In this document: piece by piece, positions 1 through 5,325 of the stretch
Numbering within the stretch: the stretch's first letter is position 1
Layout of the letters: every line of letters starts with the position of its first letter
DNA from: Candidatus Omnitrophota bacterium
GTDB taxonomy: Bacteria > Omnitrophota > Omnitrophia > Omnitrophales > Danuiimicrobiaceae
Reading direction: 5' to 3'
NCBI GenBank assembly: GCA_016206955.1
Contig: JACQQO010000085.1
Coordinates: 1-5,850, forward strand
Length of the DNA: 5,850 nt
Program-made: the position numbers and the translations under genes
Notes under the pieces: generated by a model
Database searches by the model: none
What the model was told of the DNA's origin: nothing
Seen by the model: only the letters and a program-made list of their open reading frames with translations

Positions 1-108
1 ATAGGAGAGGGGTCACACCCGTTCCCATCCCGAATACGGTCGTTAAGCCCTCTACCGCAGATGGTACTTGCTTCAAAAGGAGCTGGGAGAGTATGAAGCC
101 GCCGGGAT
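1..108 (+). rRNA. rrf: 5S ribosomal RNA, 5'-truncated by the window edge
   Basis: The sequence carries the conserved 5S core: the loop-A/helix-III stretch around CCCGTTCCCATCCCGAA (18-34), CGTTAAGCCCTCTA (41-54), GATGGTACT (60-68), GGGAGAGTA (85-93) and a 3' end CGCCGGG (100-106). The missing 5' strand of helix I (normally complementary to the 3' CGCCGGG) lies before the window, so roughly the first 10-20 bases are absent. The exact 3' end is uncertain by a few bases. A strong terminator follows at 123-166, which fits 5S as the last gene of an rRNA operon whose 16S and 23S would lie upstream. No tRNA follows it. Confidence 0.95.
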
Positions 109-122
109 TAATTTGTGTGGTT

Positions 123-166
123 GAAAAAAGGGGACAGGCAGGAAATATTGCCTGTCCCCTTTTTTC
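123..166 (+). terminator. Rho-independent terminator of the rRNA operon (18-bp palindrome)
   Basis: A perfect 18-bp inverted repeat (123-140 against 149-166) surrounds an 8-base loop. The arm is G, six A, then GGGGACAGGCA; the return arm ends in six T, so a GC-rich stem is followed by a U-run, the classic intrinsic terminator. It starts about 15 bases after the 5S 3' end. The A-run mirrors the T-run, so it could also terminate on the other strand. The GGGGACA foot is shared with the dispersed palindromes elsewhere in the window, which suggests this terminator may itself derive from a related repeat. Confidence 0.85.
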
Positions 167-191
167 GTTTCATGGATTCGGCCTTTTTGTT

Positions 192-220
192 TTGATCGTG
201 AAGGGATGGTAAGCTTTAGT
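192..220 (+). promoter_or_regulatory. Possible sigma70-type promoter for the CHASE2-GGDEF gene
   Basis: TTGATC (192-197) and TTTAGT (215-220) are separated by 17 bases; each matches the sigma70 consensus at 4 of 6 positions. It lies after the rRNA terminator and before the palindrome at 232-294, so a transcript from it would carry that hairpin in its leader. GATAAA at 222-227 is an alternative -10. Weak evidence; kept because a promoter is expected in this gap. Confidence 0.25.
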
Positions 221-231
221 CGATAAACTTA

Positions 232-294
232 TTTTGGGGACACTTTACTTAATTTTTGCTTGTTTGAAACGAATTAAGTAAAGTGTCCCCAAAA
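232..294. repeat. Dispersed GGGGACAC palindrome, copy 1 (17-base loop)
   Basis: Two perfect 23-base inverted arms (232-254 and 272-294), consisting of four T then GGGGACACTTTACTTAATT, enclose 17 unrelated bases. It has the same arm sequence as the copies at 3073-3130 and 5507-5547 and a variant at 4005-4065. It ends 14 bases before the ATG of the diguanylate cyclase gene, so it would form a strong hairpin in the mRNA leader. There is no T-run after the stem, so it is not a canonical terminator. By analogy with REP/MITE-like elements moved by Y1 transposases it is probably a non-autonomous mobile or formerly mobile element; that origin is inference. Confidence 0.9.
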
Positions 295-308
295 CTACAT
301 CAAGCAAT

Positions 309-1961
309 ATGAACCCGATACGCAACTATTTGCTGACTGCTTTAAGCGCTATGATTTTGACGCTGGCGCTCATTTTTTTGATTTTCAATTTTCCCTCGTT
401 GGAGTACGTCGATTTAAAAGGCCGGGATCTTTTTTTTCGCCTGCATCATACTTTTTTTCCGCCTCCGCCTGAAGTAGATCAACTCGTCTTAATTAATTTA
501 GATGACGATACGCTCCGCCAGTTGGCGCTCCGCTGGCCGTTTCCCAGATCGCTTTATGCCGAAGCGCTCGACCGTCTTAAGCCTTTCCACCCCAAAGCAG
601 TGGGTTTTGATCTTATTTTTTCAGGCAACGATTTTTCTCCGGGAAGTGACGCCGCTTTTGTCAAAGCCCTTCAAGAAGCGGGCAATGTTGTGATTGCCAC
701 CCACCGAAATTTCGAAGGCGAAGTGGGACCTTCTCCTTTAATCCGCGAAAATGCATCGGCGGTTGGAATTGTAGATAAACCCAGAGACAAGGACCGCATG
801 CTCCGGCGCAACTATTTTTCTTTTCCGATGGGTGAGACGCAAGAGGATTCTTGGGAGCTGGCACTTTTCAAAAAAGCATTTCCCGAAGCCTCCTTAGAAA
901 ATCTGCCGCTCGGCACCGAATCGGTCATTAATTACCGGATTCCATTCAAAGAATTTCCACAGATTTCATTTTGGCGTTTGCTGGAGGGAAGTGTTTTGCC
1001 TAAGGAACTTGAAAATAAAATTGTGATGTTCGGCCTGACCGCCGAGACGTTCCATGATATTCATGCCACGCCGATCGGTTCCATGCCCGGCCTTTCTGTC
1101 AATGCCAACGTGCTTCTCATGGCCATGACGAGAGATTTCTTTTCGTACGCCAAGCCGTGGATGACCACGCTCCTCAGTTTTCTTTCCTTTTGGATCACTT
1201 TGCTCGTGGCGACGACCAGTTCCGTCATGTTTGGATTCGTTTTTATTTTCTTTCTCATTCTCGCTTTTCTCTCAGCGAGTTTCCTCCTCTTTTCCGTCCG
1301 CGTTCTGATGGACCTTTGGCTTGTGTCTTTGGCCGTCGTGCTTGTCTTTGTCGGAGCGATTGTCGTCCGCGAATGGCAGCTCTTCATGGAAAATTTGAAG
1401 CTCAGAGAAGAGTCCGCGCGCGATCCCCTTACTGGTTTTTACAACCGCCGATTTCTCACGCTCAAACTTAAATCCGAGTTTAAACGCCTCCTTTCCAAAG
1501 GCGGCTTTTCCAAATCAGGTCAAGACGTTTCAGTGGTCATGTTGGATTTGGATAATTTTAAATTGGTGAACGACACCTTCGGCCATGCGGAAGGGGATCG
1601 CGTGCTTTGCACGATGGCGGAAGCCATTCGTTCTTCGGTGAGGAAAGGCGAACTGATTTGCCGCTATGGGGGCGATGAGTTTTGCGTGATTTTACCGAAT
1701 ACGCCGATCAAAGACGCCGCACGGTTTGCCGAAAAAATCCGCACTCTGATTGAAAATAATCCCGATTTGGTGTACCGGACTGCCGGCGGAGTGGATACGG
1801 TGCGCGTGACGGCAAGCGTCGGCGTTGCTTCTGTCTCAAGCGCTAGAGCCGGTGAACCCGGAAAACTTTTGAAGGCTGCCGATCGAGCGCTTTACCGCGC
1901 CAAGGCCGGCGGCCGAAATCAATCCTGCGTTTTCGATCCCTCCCGCGACGTGATTACGTAA
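309..1961 (+). CDS. CHASE2-GGDEF membrane diguanylate cyclase
   Basis: Predicted to make cyclic di-GMP from two GTP in response to an extracytoplasmic signal. The 550-residue protein has an N-terminal membrane helix (about 8-28) and an extracytoplasmic CHASE2 sensor (about 30-270; diagnostic LINLDDDTL, WPFPR, AVGFDLIF). Three further helices follow (about 285-305, 307-331, 335-357), then a GGDEF domain (about 372-540). The catalytic domain looks intact: DPLTGFYNRR at 372, metal-binding DLDNFK from D413, NDTFGH, and a true GGDEF signature at 454-458. The upstream inhibitory site, normally RxxD, reads RKGE (445-448), so product inhibition may be altered. No Shine-Dalgarno precedes the ATG and a palindrome ends 14 bases upstream; Met15 (351) is a less likely start. 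It is apparently monocistronic and convergent with the secreted-protein gene. The signal sensed is unknown. Confidence 0.93.
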   Translation: MNPIRNYLLTALSAMILTLALIFLIFNFPSLEYVDLKGRDLFFRLHHTFFPPPPEVDQLVLINLDDDTLRQLALRWPFPRSLYAEALDRLKPFHPKAVGFDLIFSGNDFSPGSDAAFVKALQEAGNVVIATHRNFEGEVGPSPLIRENASAVGIVDKPRDKDRMLRRNYFSFPMGETQEDSWELALFKKAFPEASLENLPLGTESVINYRIPFKEFPQISFWRLLEGSVLPKELENKIVMFGLTAETFHDIHATPIGSMPGLSVNANVLLMAMTRDFFSYAKPWMTTLLSFLSFWITLLVATTSSVMFGFVFIFFLILAFLSASFLLFSVRVLMDLWLVSLAVVLVFVGAIVVREWQLFMENLKLREESARDPLTGFYNRRFLTLKLKSEFKRLLSKGGFSKSGQDVSVVMLDLDNFKLVNDTFGHAEGDRVLCTMAEAIRSSVRKGELICRYGGDEFCVILPNTPIKDAARFAEKIRTLIENNPDLVYRTAGGVDTVRVTASVGVASVSSARAGEPGKLLKAADRALYRAKAGGRNQSCVFDPSRDVIT

Positions 1962-1962
1962 T

Positions 1963-1988
1963 GGAAATAGGGACAGACATTTATTTTC
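1963..1988. repeat. Solitary half-site of a GGGACAG-type repeat
   Basis: GGAAAT followed by A and GGGACAGACATTTATTTTC lies between two convergent stop codons (1961 and 1998). It shares the GGGACA foot with the palindromes in this window, but the tail differs (GACATTTATTTTC rather than CTTTACTTAATT) and no inverted partner is present nearby. GGAAAT can pair weakly with ATTTTC (1983-1988, one G-T pair). I read it as a decayed or single-arm member of a sister repeat family. The match is partial, so confidence is limited. Confidence 0.45.
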
Positions 1989-1997
1989 TTGACGACA

Positions 1998-2969
1998 TTA
2001 ATCTTTGATAAAAGAAATTTGATCATGAATTAAATCTATTTTGACTTTTTTTTGTATCGGTGTCATAAGACGAATTTGGCGATTATGTATTAGCATAAAC
2101 AACTTCTTATCATTGTCATCTGGAATCACTCCAGCTTCAAATTGAGCTGTTTTTGAACCGCGGTCAATTTTGACAAAAGCCAAACTTGACGGATCAAAAC
2201 GCCCACTTTTTTCCATCAATTTATAAGCCGTATCCGCTAATTGGATGCATTCCATAAGTTCCTCTTTCGAAACGTCTGCTGGCGGAGGGAGTGTTTCTTT
2301 AAACCTGAAGAACCATGACCACATAGGCCGATCTTTAAACTCGATACCCGAAATGCCGTAATCGATTTCCTCGCCATTATAAATAAACGTCATAGAAGAT
2401 TGGTTTGGAGCCATCGAAATGAAATCTACATTAAGTCTTTGACTTATTGGGTTATTAGAATTTCGGACATGGTCGTCATGCCTGCTTTTGGCGTTTTCTA
2501 CATTAGGATTTCTTTTACGAGGAAACAGTACATTCCTATAACAATTGAAATCGGGGGAGTCATCGCAACGATCTGATGCAGAATTGTCAGTTCTTAATTG
2601 TAAAATATCATCTGTATACCCGTTTTTAAAAATTATTTCATAGTCTTTCTTTTCGATTGTTTTTATTTTAAATATGAAACCATATTTTCCTAAGCATTCC
2701 GGTATCGGACCACCAGAATATTCCTGATTCAAAAATATTTCCAATCTTTCACCATTTTGCCGAACGCCGCCTGTAATACCCGAGCCACAATTTCTAGTTG
2801 TCACTACATTAATCCACAATTGATTACCATGCCAACTAGCTTCTTCGATATAATTTCCGCCGGACCAATCATCTGATCTGACAGGAGAAGAAGAAAAATC
2901 AAAATCGATGCAAAAACCAACATCCTGAAAAGAAAGAACAAAAAAAAGGATGGCGATGCTTTTCTTCAT
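1998..2969 (-). CDS. Secreted protein of unknown function
   Basis: I do not recognise this 323-residue protein. The start at 2969 is chosen because AAGGAG lies 7 bases upstream and because it opens with a signal peptide (MKKS, hydrophobic AILFFVLSF, likely cleavage around residue 20). An upstream in-frame ATG at 3038 would bury the signal behind 23 polar residues. The mature part starts with a Trp/Gly/Asn-rich, probably beta-rich region (about 30-125) containing Cys61 and Cys92. A polar linker with Cys135 and Cys143 follows (about 128-170), and then a Lys/Asp-rich C-terminal half with EELMECIQLADTAYKLME (about 235-255). The cysteine pairs could form disulfides after export. No lipobox is evident, so it is probably periplasmic or extracellular. 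The gene is visibly richer in A+T than its neighbours, hinting at acquisition. It has its own extended -10 promoter (3062-3070) and follows the LacI-type gene on the same strand. Confidence 0.8.
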   Translation of the reverse strand: MKKSIAILFFVLSFQDVGFCIDFDFSSSPVRSDDWSGGNYIEEASWHGNQLWINVVTTRNCGSGITGGVRQNGERLEIFLNQEYSGGPIPECLGKYGFIFKIKTIEKKDYEIIFKNGYTDDILQLRTDNSASDRCDDSPDFNCYRNVLFPRKRNPNVENAKSRHDDHVRNSNNPISQRLNVDFISMAPNQSSMTFIYNGEEIDYGISGIEFKDRPMWSWFFRFKETLPPPADVSKEELMECIQLADTAYKLMEKSGRFDPSSLAFVKIDRGSKTAQFEAGVIPDDNDKKLFMLIHNRQIRLMTPIQKKVKIDLIHDQISFIKD

Positions 2970-2976
2970 GATAGTT

Positions 2977-2982
2977 CTCCTT
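2977..2982 (-). promoter_or_regulatory. Shine-Dalgarno that fixes the start of the secreted protein
   Basis: AAGGAG on the minus strand, 7 bases before the ATG at 2969. It decides in favour of the start that exposes the signal peptide over the longer frame beginning at 3038. Confidence 0.85.
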
Positions 2983-3061
2983 ATAACATTAACAGCGTCA
3001 TTTCCTGGTGGGGCAGGTTCACAATAAAAAGGTATCATTTCCGAATGATTAGGTGAGCTGA

Positions 3062-3070
3062 ATTATATCA
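3062..3070 (-). promoter_or_regulatory. Extended -10 promoter of the secreted-protein gene
   Basis: The minus strand reads TGATATAAT, a perfect extended -10 element (TGN plus TATAAT at 3067-3062). No good -35 lies at 16-18 bases; that position falls inside the palindrome arm (AGTAAA), which is tolerable for an extended -10 promoter. Transcription would start near 3055, giving a leader of about 85 bases. The element lies 2 bases beyond the palindrome at 3073-3130. Confidence 0.6.
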
Positions 3071-3072
3071 TA

Positions 3073-3130
3073 TTTTGGGGACACTTTACTTAATTCACTG
3101 TCAGAGAAATTAAGTAAAGTGTCCCCAAAA
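3073..3130. repeat. Dispersed GGGGACAC palindrome, copy 2 (12-base loop)
   Basis: The 23-base arms at 3073-3095 and 3108-3130 are perfect inverted repeats and identical in sequence to copy 1. The 12-base loop is unrelated to the other loops. The element begins one base after the stop codon of the LacI-type gene (3132-3134) and ends just before the extended -10 of the next gene. It may insulate or stabilise the 3' end of the upstream mRNA, but it lacks a T-run and is not a canonical terminator. Confidence 0.9.
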
Positions 3131-3131
3131 C

Positions 3132-3977
3132 TCAGACTACTGAGCGGCGGATGATCAAATCAGGCTGGAATTCTTTTTGAATCGGTAAATGAGTTTCCCC
3201 ATCCAGAATCTGAATTAAAATTCGCACCATCTCGCGGCCCATCGCTTCCAGCGGTTGCCTCACGCTCGTCAGCGGCGGATTCACATATTTTCCGCGCTCG
3301 AGTCCGTCGTAGCCGATGACCGCAACTTGTTCGGGACAGCTGATTTTTTCTTCCTTGAGCGCGCGAAGAGCACCGATCGCAAGATCATCATTGAAGCAGA
3401 AAACTGCACGGGGAAGCGCGGGCGAGTGATGGATTAAATCCAGCATTTTAAGGTAGCCGTCTTCTTCAAAAAAGTAATCGCATTTCTTAAAATAATTGGG
3501 ATTAAATTCAAGCCCAGCTGCCTCCAGCATTTCTCGGTAAATTTTGTACCGTGCCTGAGCATCTTTTGAATCCTCATCGGGAGCTTGGAGCATGCCGATC
3601 TTGCGATAACCGCGGCCGATCAAATATTGAAGCGCTTTCCGCGTGCCGGCAGCATTGTTGCAATGGACAATACTGGTTTCCACCTCGGGCGTAAAATCGT
3701 TGATTAAAACAATGGGCAATTTCTCAAAAGAACGCTTCGCTTCCTCTAAAAATGGTTTGTGAATTGTCCACGTGAGGAACATCAAACCTTCGATTTGGTG
3801 TTCTTGAAGGGTGCGCTTAGGATCTTGGCGATCCTCAGGATTGAGCATGATAAAGCGAAGATCAAAACTCGTATTGCGCAGAGCATCGATGATGCCCGAG
3901 ATAATCCTCGTAAAATACTCGCATTTAAATATTTCGGGAGTAAAAGAGGTAACCAAACCTACGCTTCGTTTTGCCAT
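3132..3977 (-). CDS. LacI/GalR-type ligand-binding domain lacking the DNA-binding domain
   Basis: The 281 residues match the periplasmic-binding-protein-like effector domain of LacI/GalR regulators. The protein opens with SVGLVTSF, the first strand of the domain. It then shows FNDDLAIGALRAL (195-207), VAVIGYD (218-224), PLTSVRQ (235-241) and the terminal LIIRRS (274-279). Full-length family members are about 330-345 residues, with some 60 N-terminal residues forming a helix-turn-helix and hinge; these are absent. There is no signal peptide, so it is cytosolic, and it presumably binds a sugar or other small ligand. The 89 bases between its start and the HAMP stop hold only a palindrome and a promoter, with no helix-turn-helix in any frame. 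It is either a truncated regulator or a free-standing sensor able to dimerise with full-length paralogues. No Shine-Dalgarno is visible, and the promoter at 3986-3994 predicts a leaderless mRNA. Confidence 0.88.
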   Translation of the reverse strand: MAKRSVGLVTSFTPEIFKCEYFTRIISGIIDALRNTSFDLRFIMLNPEDRQDPKRTLQEHQIEGLMFLTWTIHKPFLEEAKRSFEKLPIVLINDFTPEVETSIVHCNNAAGTRKALQYLIGRGYRKIGMLQAPDEDSKDAQARYKIYREMLEAAGLEFNPNYFKKCDYFFEEDGYLKMLDLIHHSPALPRAVFCFNDDLAIGALRALKEEKISCPEQVAVIGYDGLERGKYVNPPLTSVRQPLEAMGREMVRILIQILDGETHLPIQKEFQPDLIIRRSVV

Positions 3978-3985
3978 AAGGGTGC

Positions 3986-3994
3986 ATTATAACA
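3986..3994 (-). promoter_or_regulatory. Extended -10 promoter predicting a leaderless mRNA
   Basis: The minus strand reads TGTTATAAT, a perfect extended -10 (TATAAT at 3991-3986). Only eight bases separate TATAAT from the ATG at 3977, so the expected start point (about 7 bases downstream) falls at or within two bases of the start codon. This agrees with the lack of any Shine-Dalgarno. No -35 at normal spacing is convincing. Confidence 0.5.
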
Positions 3995-4004
3995 AACTCG
4001 TCAA

Positions 4005-4065
4005 TTAGAGGGACACTATACTTAATTCAACTCAAATTTGTGAATTAAGTATAGTGTCCCCAAAT
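4005..4065. repeat. Dispersed GGGGACAC palindrome, copy 3 (variant arms with compensatory change)
   Basis: Twenty-base arms at 4010-4029 and 4041-4060 pair perfectly around an 11-base loop. The arms read CACTATAC where the other copies read CACTTTAC, and both arms carry the matching change (A at 4018, T at 4052), so the pairing is preserved. The distal flank is eroded on one side (TTAGA instead of TTTTG). The element starts one base after the HAMP gene stop (4067-4069) and precedes the LacI-type promoter. Confidence 0.88.
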
Positions 4066-4066
4066 C

Positions 4067-4495
4067 TCATTTACGGTGTGAGGCGGCGTGAAGGGCTCGG
4101 TTGATATGGTTGGCGAGCGAATGGAGCTGATCGCGCGGCCGGAGGCGGATCGGTTTTGTAAAATCGCCGGTTTTAATCATCGTATCGAGATCTTTTTCGA
4201 TCCGATAGAGCGGTCCTGAAAACCGGTGGGAAATGCGGAGGCTTACGAAAAAAATGAGACTGAATAGAAGGGGAAGGACGATGAGAATAATTTGATTCAC
4301 GCGATGAAAGGCAGGGAGCAAAGATTCTGCAATTAATTCGGGAATGGCCAGTTCGTAAGCCACGGTTTGCCAAATCAAATAGTAGAGGCAAGCAGTGGCG
4401 ACGATCGTGGGGACAAACATAGCCACCGCAACCAGTATGAGATAATGCCTCTGGGTAGGATGGTTGACAAAAAATGTTCTGCGTCGATTCATCAT
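4067..4495 (-). CDS. Small two-helix HAMP-domain membrane protein
   Basis: The 142-residue inner-membrane protein has a basic N-terminus (MMNRRRTFF), helix 1 (about 18-43), a short extracytoplasmic segment (about 44-66), helix 2 (about 67-87) and a C-terminal HAMP domain (about 88-137). HAMP hallmarks are SGPLYRIEKDL (93-103) with the conserved proline at 95, TGDF (109-112), and RPRDQLHSLANHINRAL, equivalent to the usual DELxxLAxxIN. Nothing follows HAMP: no kinase, methyl-accepting or cyclase domain. HAMP normally relays signals between membrane and output domains, so this protein must work through partners or as a structural dimer. Its ATG directly follows the DUF3047 TAA without a spacer; a GGAG about 11 bases upstream lies within the DUF3047 gene. 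That implies translational coupling and a joint role. A second ATG comes immediately after the first. Confidence 0.85.
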   Translation of the reverse strand: MMNRRRTFFVNHPTQRHYLILVAVAMFVPTIVATACLYYLIWQTVAYELAIPELIAESLLPAFHRVNQIILIVLPLLFSLIFFVSLRISHRFSGPLYRIEKDLDTMIKTGDFTKPIRLRPRDQLHSLANHINRALHAASHRK

Positions 4496-5224
4496 TTATT
4501 TACCCGCTCCGATACGAATATCGTCAAAAAACGCTTCAGCTTCAGTCTGAGTTCCTCCCGAACTTGTCATCAAGGCAATCGCCGCAACTTTCATTTTGGG
4601 ACGCTCTCCGAATAATTTTTGGTAATCTTCGAATACATTCCGTGTTTCACCAACCCATTTGCCAAGTTGGTCAGTCCCCGTTTGAATCACTATTTGTTTA
4701 ATCGCCTTTGAGTAGGGGCTGGTCAAGACGGTCTCTTCCGGAAGGGATTCATCCCAAACATATTCAACGCACTTAAAATTGGTAAAAAAGCGTGACACCA
4801 ATACGACGTAAAATCGAGCCGCGAAGTCGTCTCGTTTTTTAGGATCTTCGATATTGCTTTTGTCCGGAAATTTCACCACCCGCCATTTCCAGGAAACGTA
4901 GGGATAATCTGAAATCTTAAATCGGATGCGGTAGAAGATGGCAGAAGTTGATTGAATACTTTTCGCATGGACAAAACCGCTGGTTCGATCAAAATCAATC
5001 CAATAGGCAACGCGTCCGTGAAAGAGTTTCTCTTCCCAACGGGAGAGGGCGCTTTTTTCATTGAAATTAATATAATGGAACATGATTCCAAGGGGAGGAA
5101 CCAAAGCTTGGATTTGCGGTTGATTCTTGTCCAGACGGATGGAAGAGGAGCGCCAGAAAATTTGAACCAAGAGCAGAAGAATAGGGGTTAAGATAAAAAT
5201 AAGGCGAATCCATCTTTTTCGCAT
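4496..5224 (-). CDS. DUF3047 family membrane-anchored protein
   Basis: The 242-residue protein has an N-terminal membrane anchor (about 7-24, after MRKRW) and an extracytoplasmic DUF3047 domain (about 45-238). Supporting motifs are YVSWKWRV (109-116), RDDFAARFYVV (131-141), YVWD (155-158), DYQKLFG (200-206) and AIALMTSSGGTQTEAEAFFDDI (215-236). From memory, the last segment in relatives usually carries an acidic DxDNT-like motif; here it reads SSGGT, so this copy may have lost an acidic, possibly metal-binding site. Family function is unestablished to my knowledge, and its beta-rich form suggests a ligand-binding domain. It is first in an apparent operon with the HAMP gene and divergent from the tautomerase. 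The start at 5224 is forced by an in-frame stop three codons upstream. No Shine-Dalgarno is visible. Confidence 0.85.
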   Translation of the reverse strand: MRKRWIRLIFILTPILLLLVQIFWRSSSIRLDKNQPQIQALVPPLGIMFHYINFNEKSALSRWEEKLFHGRVAYWIDFDRTSGFVHAKSIQSTSAIFYRIRFKISDYPYVSWKWRVVKFPDKSNIEDPKKRDDFAARFYVVLVSRFFTNFKCVEYVWDESLPEETVLTSPYSKAIKQIVIQTGTDQLGKWVGETRNVFEDYQKLFGERPKMKVAAIALMTSSGGTQTEAEAFFDDIRIGAGK

Positions 5225-5244
5225 AAATGGGTTATCGGCTTTGT

Positions 5245-5273
5245 TTCACAAGGATTGAACGGGAAAATAAAAT
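5245..5273 (+). promoter_or_regulatory. Sigma70-type promoter of the tautomerase gene
   Basis: TTCACA (5245-5250) and TAAAAT (5268-5273) are separated by exactly 17 bases; each matches consensus at 5 of 6 positions. Transcription would start near 5280, giving a leader of about 45 bases. This is the best conventional promoter in the window. It lies in the only non-coding gap without a GGGGACA-type palindrome. It would also drive the ACT gene if that is co-transcribed. Confidence 0.65.
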
Positions 5274-5280
5274 GAAATTT

Positions 5281-5311
5281 TTGTACCGAGGTGGTATCAT
5301 GGCCGGTACAA
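5281..5311 (+). promoter_or_regulatory. Leader hairpin or operator-like inverted repeat before the tautomerase
   Basis: TTGTACCG (5281-5288) and CGGTACAA (5304-5311) are perfect 8-base inverted arms around 15 bases. They begin right at the predicted transcription start and end 2 bases before the Shine-Dalgarno. The position fits either a 5' stabilising or translation-modulating hairpin, or a repressor operator on the DNA. It is unrelated to the GGGGACAC repeats. Confidence 0.45.
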
Positions 5312-5313
5312 AC

Positions 5314-5319
5314 GGAGGA
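5314..5319 (+). promoter_or_regulatory. Shine-Dalgarno that fixes the tautomerase start
   Basis: GGAGGA lies 6 bases before the ATG at 5326. It selects the start that puts proline directly after methionine, as the enzyme family requires, rather than in-frame ATGs upstream (5227, 5299). Confidence 0.9.
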
Positions 5320-5325
5320 ATCGAG

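Noticed and set aside
1061..1387. Open frame on the minus strand, Lys/Arg-rich 108-residue product
   Set aside because: It lies antisense within the transmembrane part of the CHASE2-GGDEF gene; its basic low-complexity composition is what the reverse of hydrophobic codons gives.
2970..3038. Longer start for the secreted protein at 3038
   Set aside because: It adds 23 polar residues before the signal peptide, whereas an AAGGAG lies 7 bases before the ATG at 2969.
3073..3130. Copies 2, 3 and 4 as ordinary intrinsic terminators
   Set aside because: None has a T-run after the stem on either strand; weak termination or 3'-end protection remains possible.
3992..4006. TTGACG on the minus strand upstream of the LacI-type TATAAT as a -35
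   Set aside because: Spacing is only about 7 bases, far below the 16-18 required.
5225..5290. Minus-strand promoter for DUF3047 (TTCAAT, 17 bases, GATAAC)
   Set aside because: The elements match consensus at only 3 and 4 of 6 positions; not strong enough to annotate.
5227..5325. Upstream starts for the tautomerase (5227, 5299)
   Set aside because: They would hide the catalytic proline; GGAGGA is positioned for 5326, and 5227 precedes the predicted promoter.
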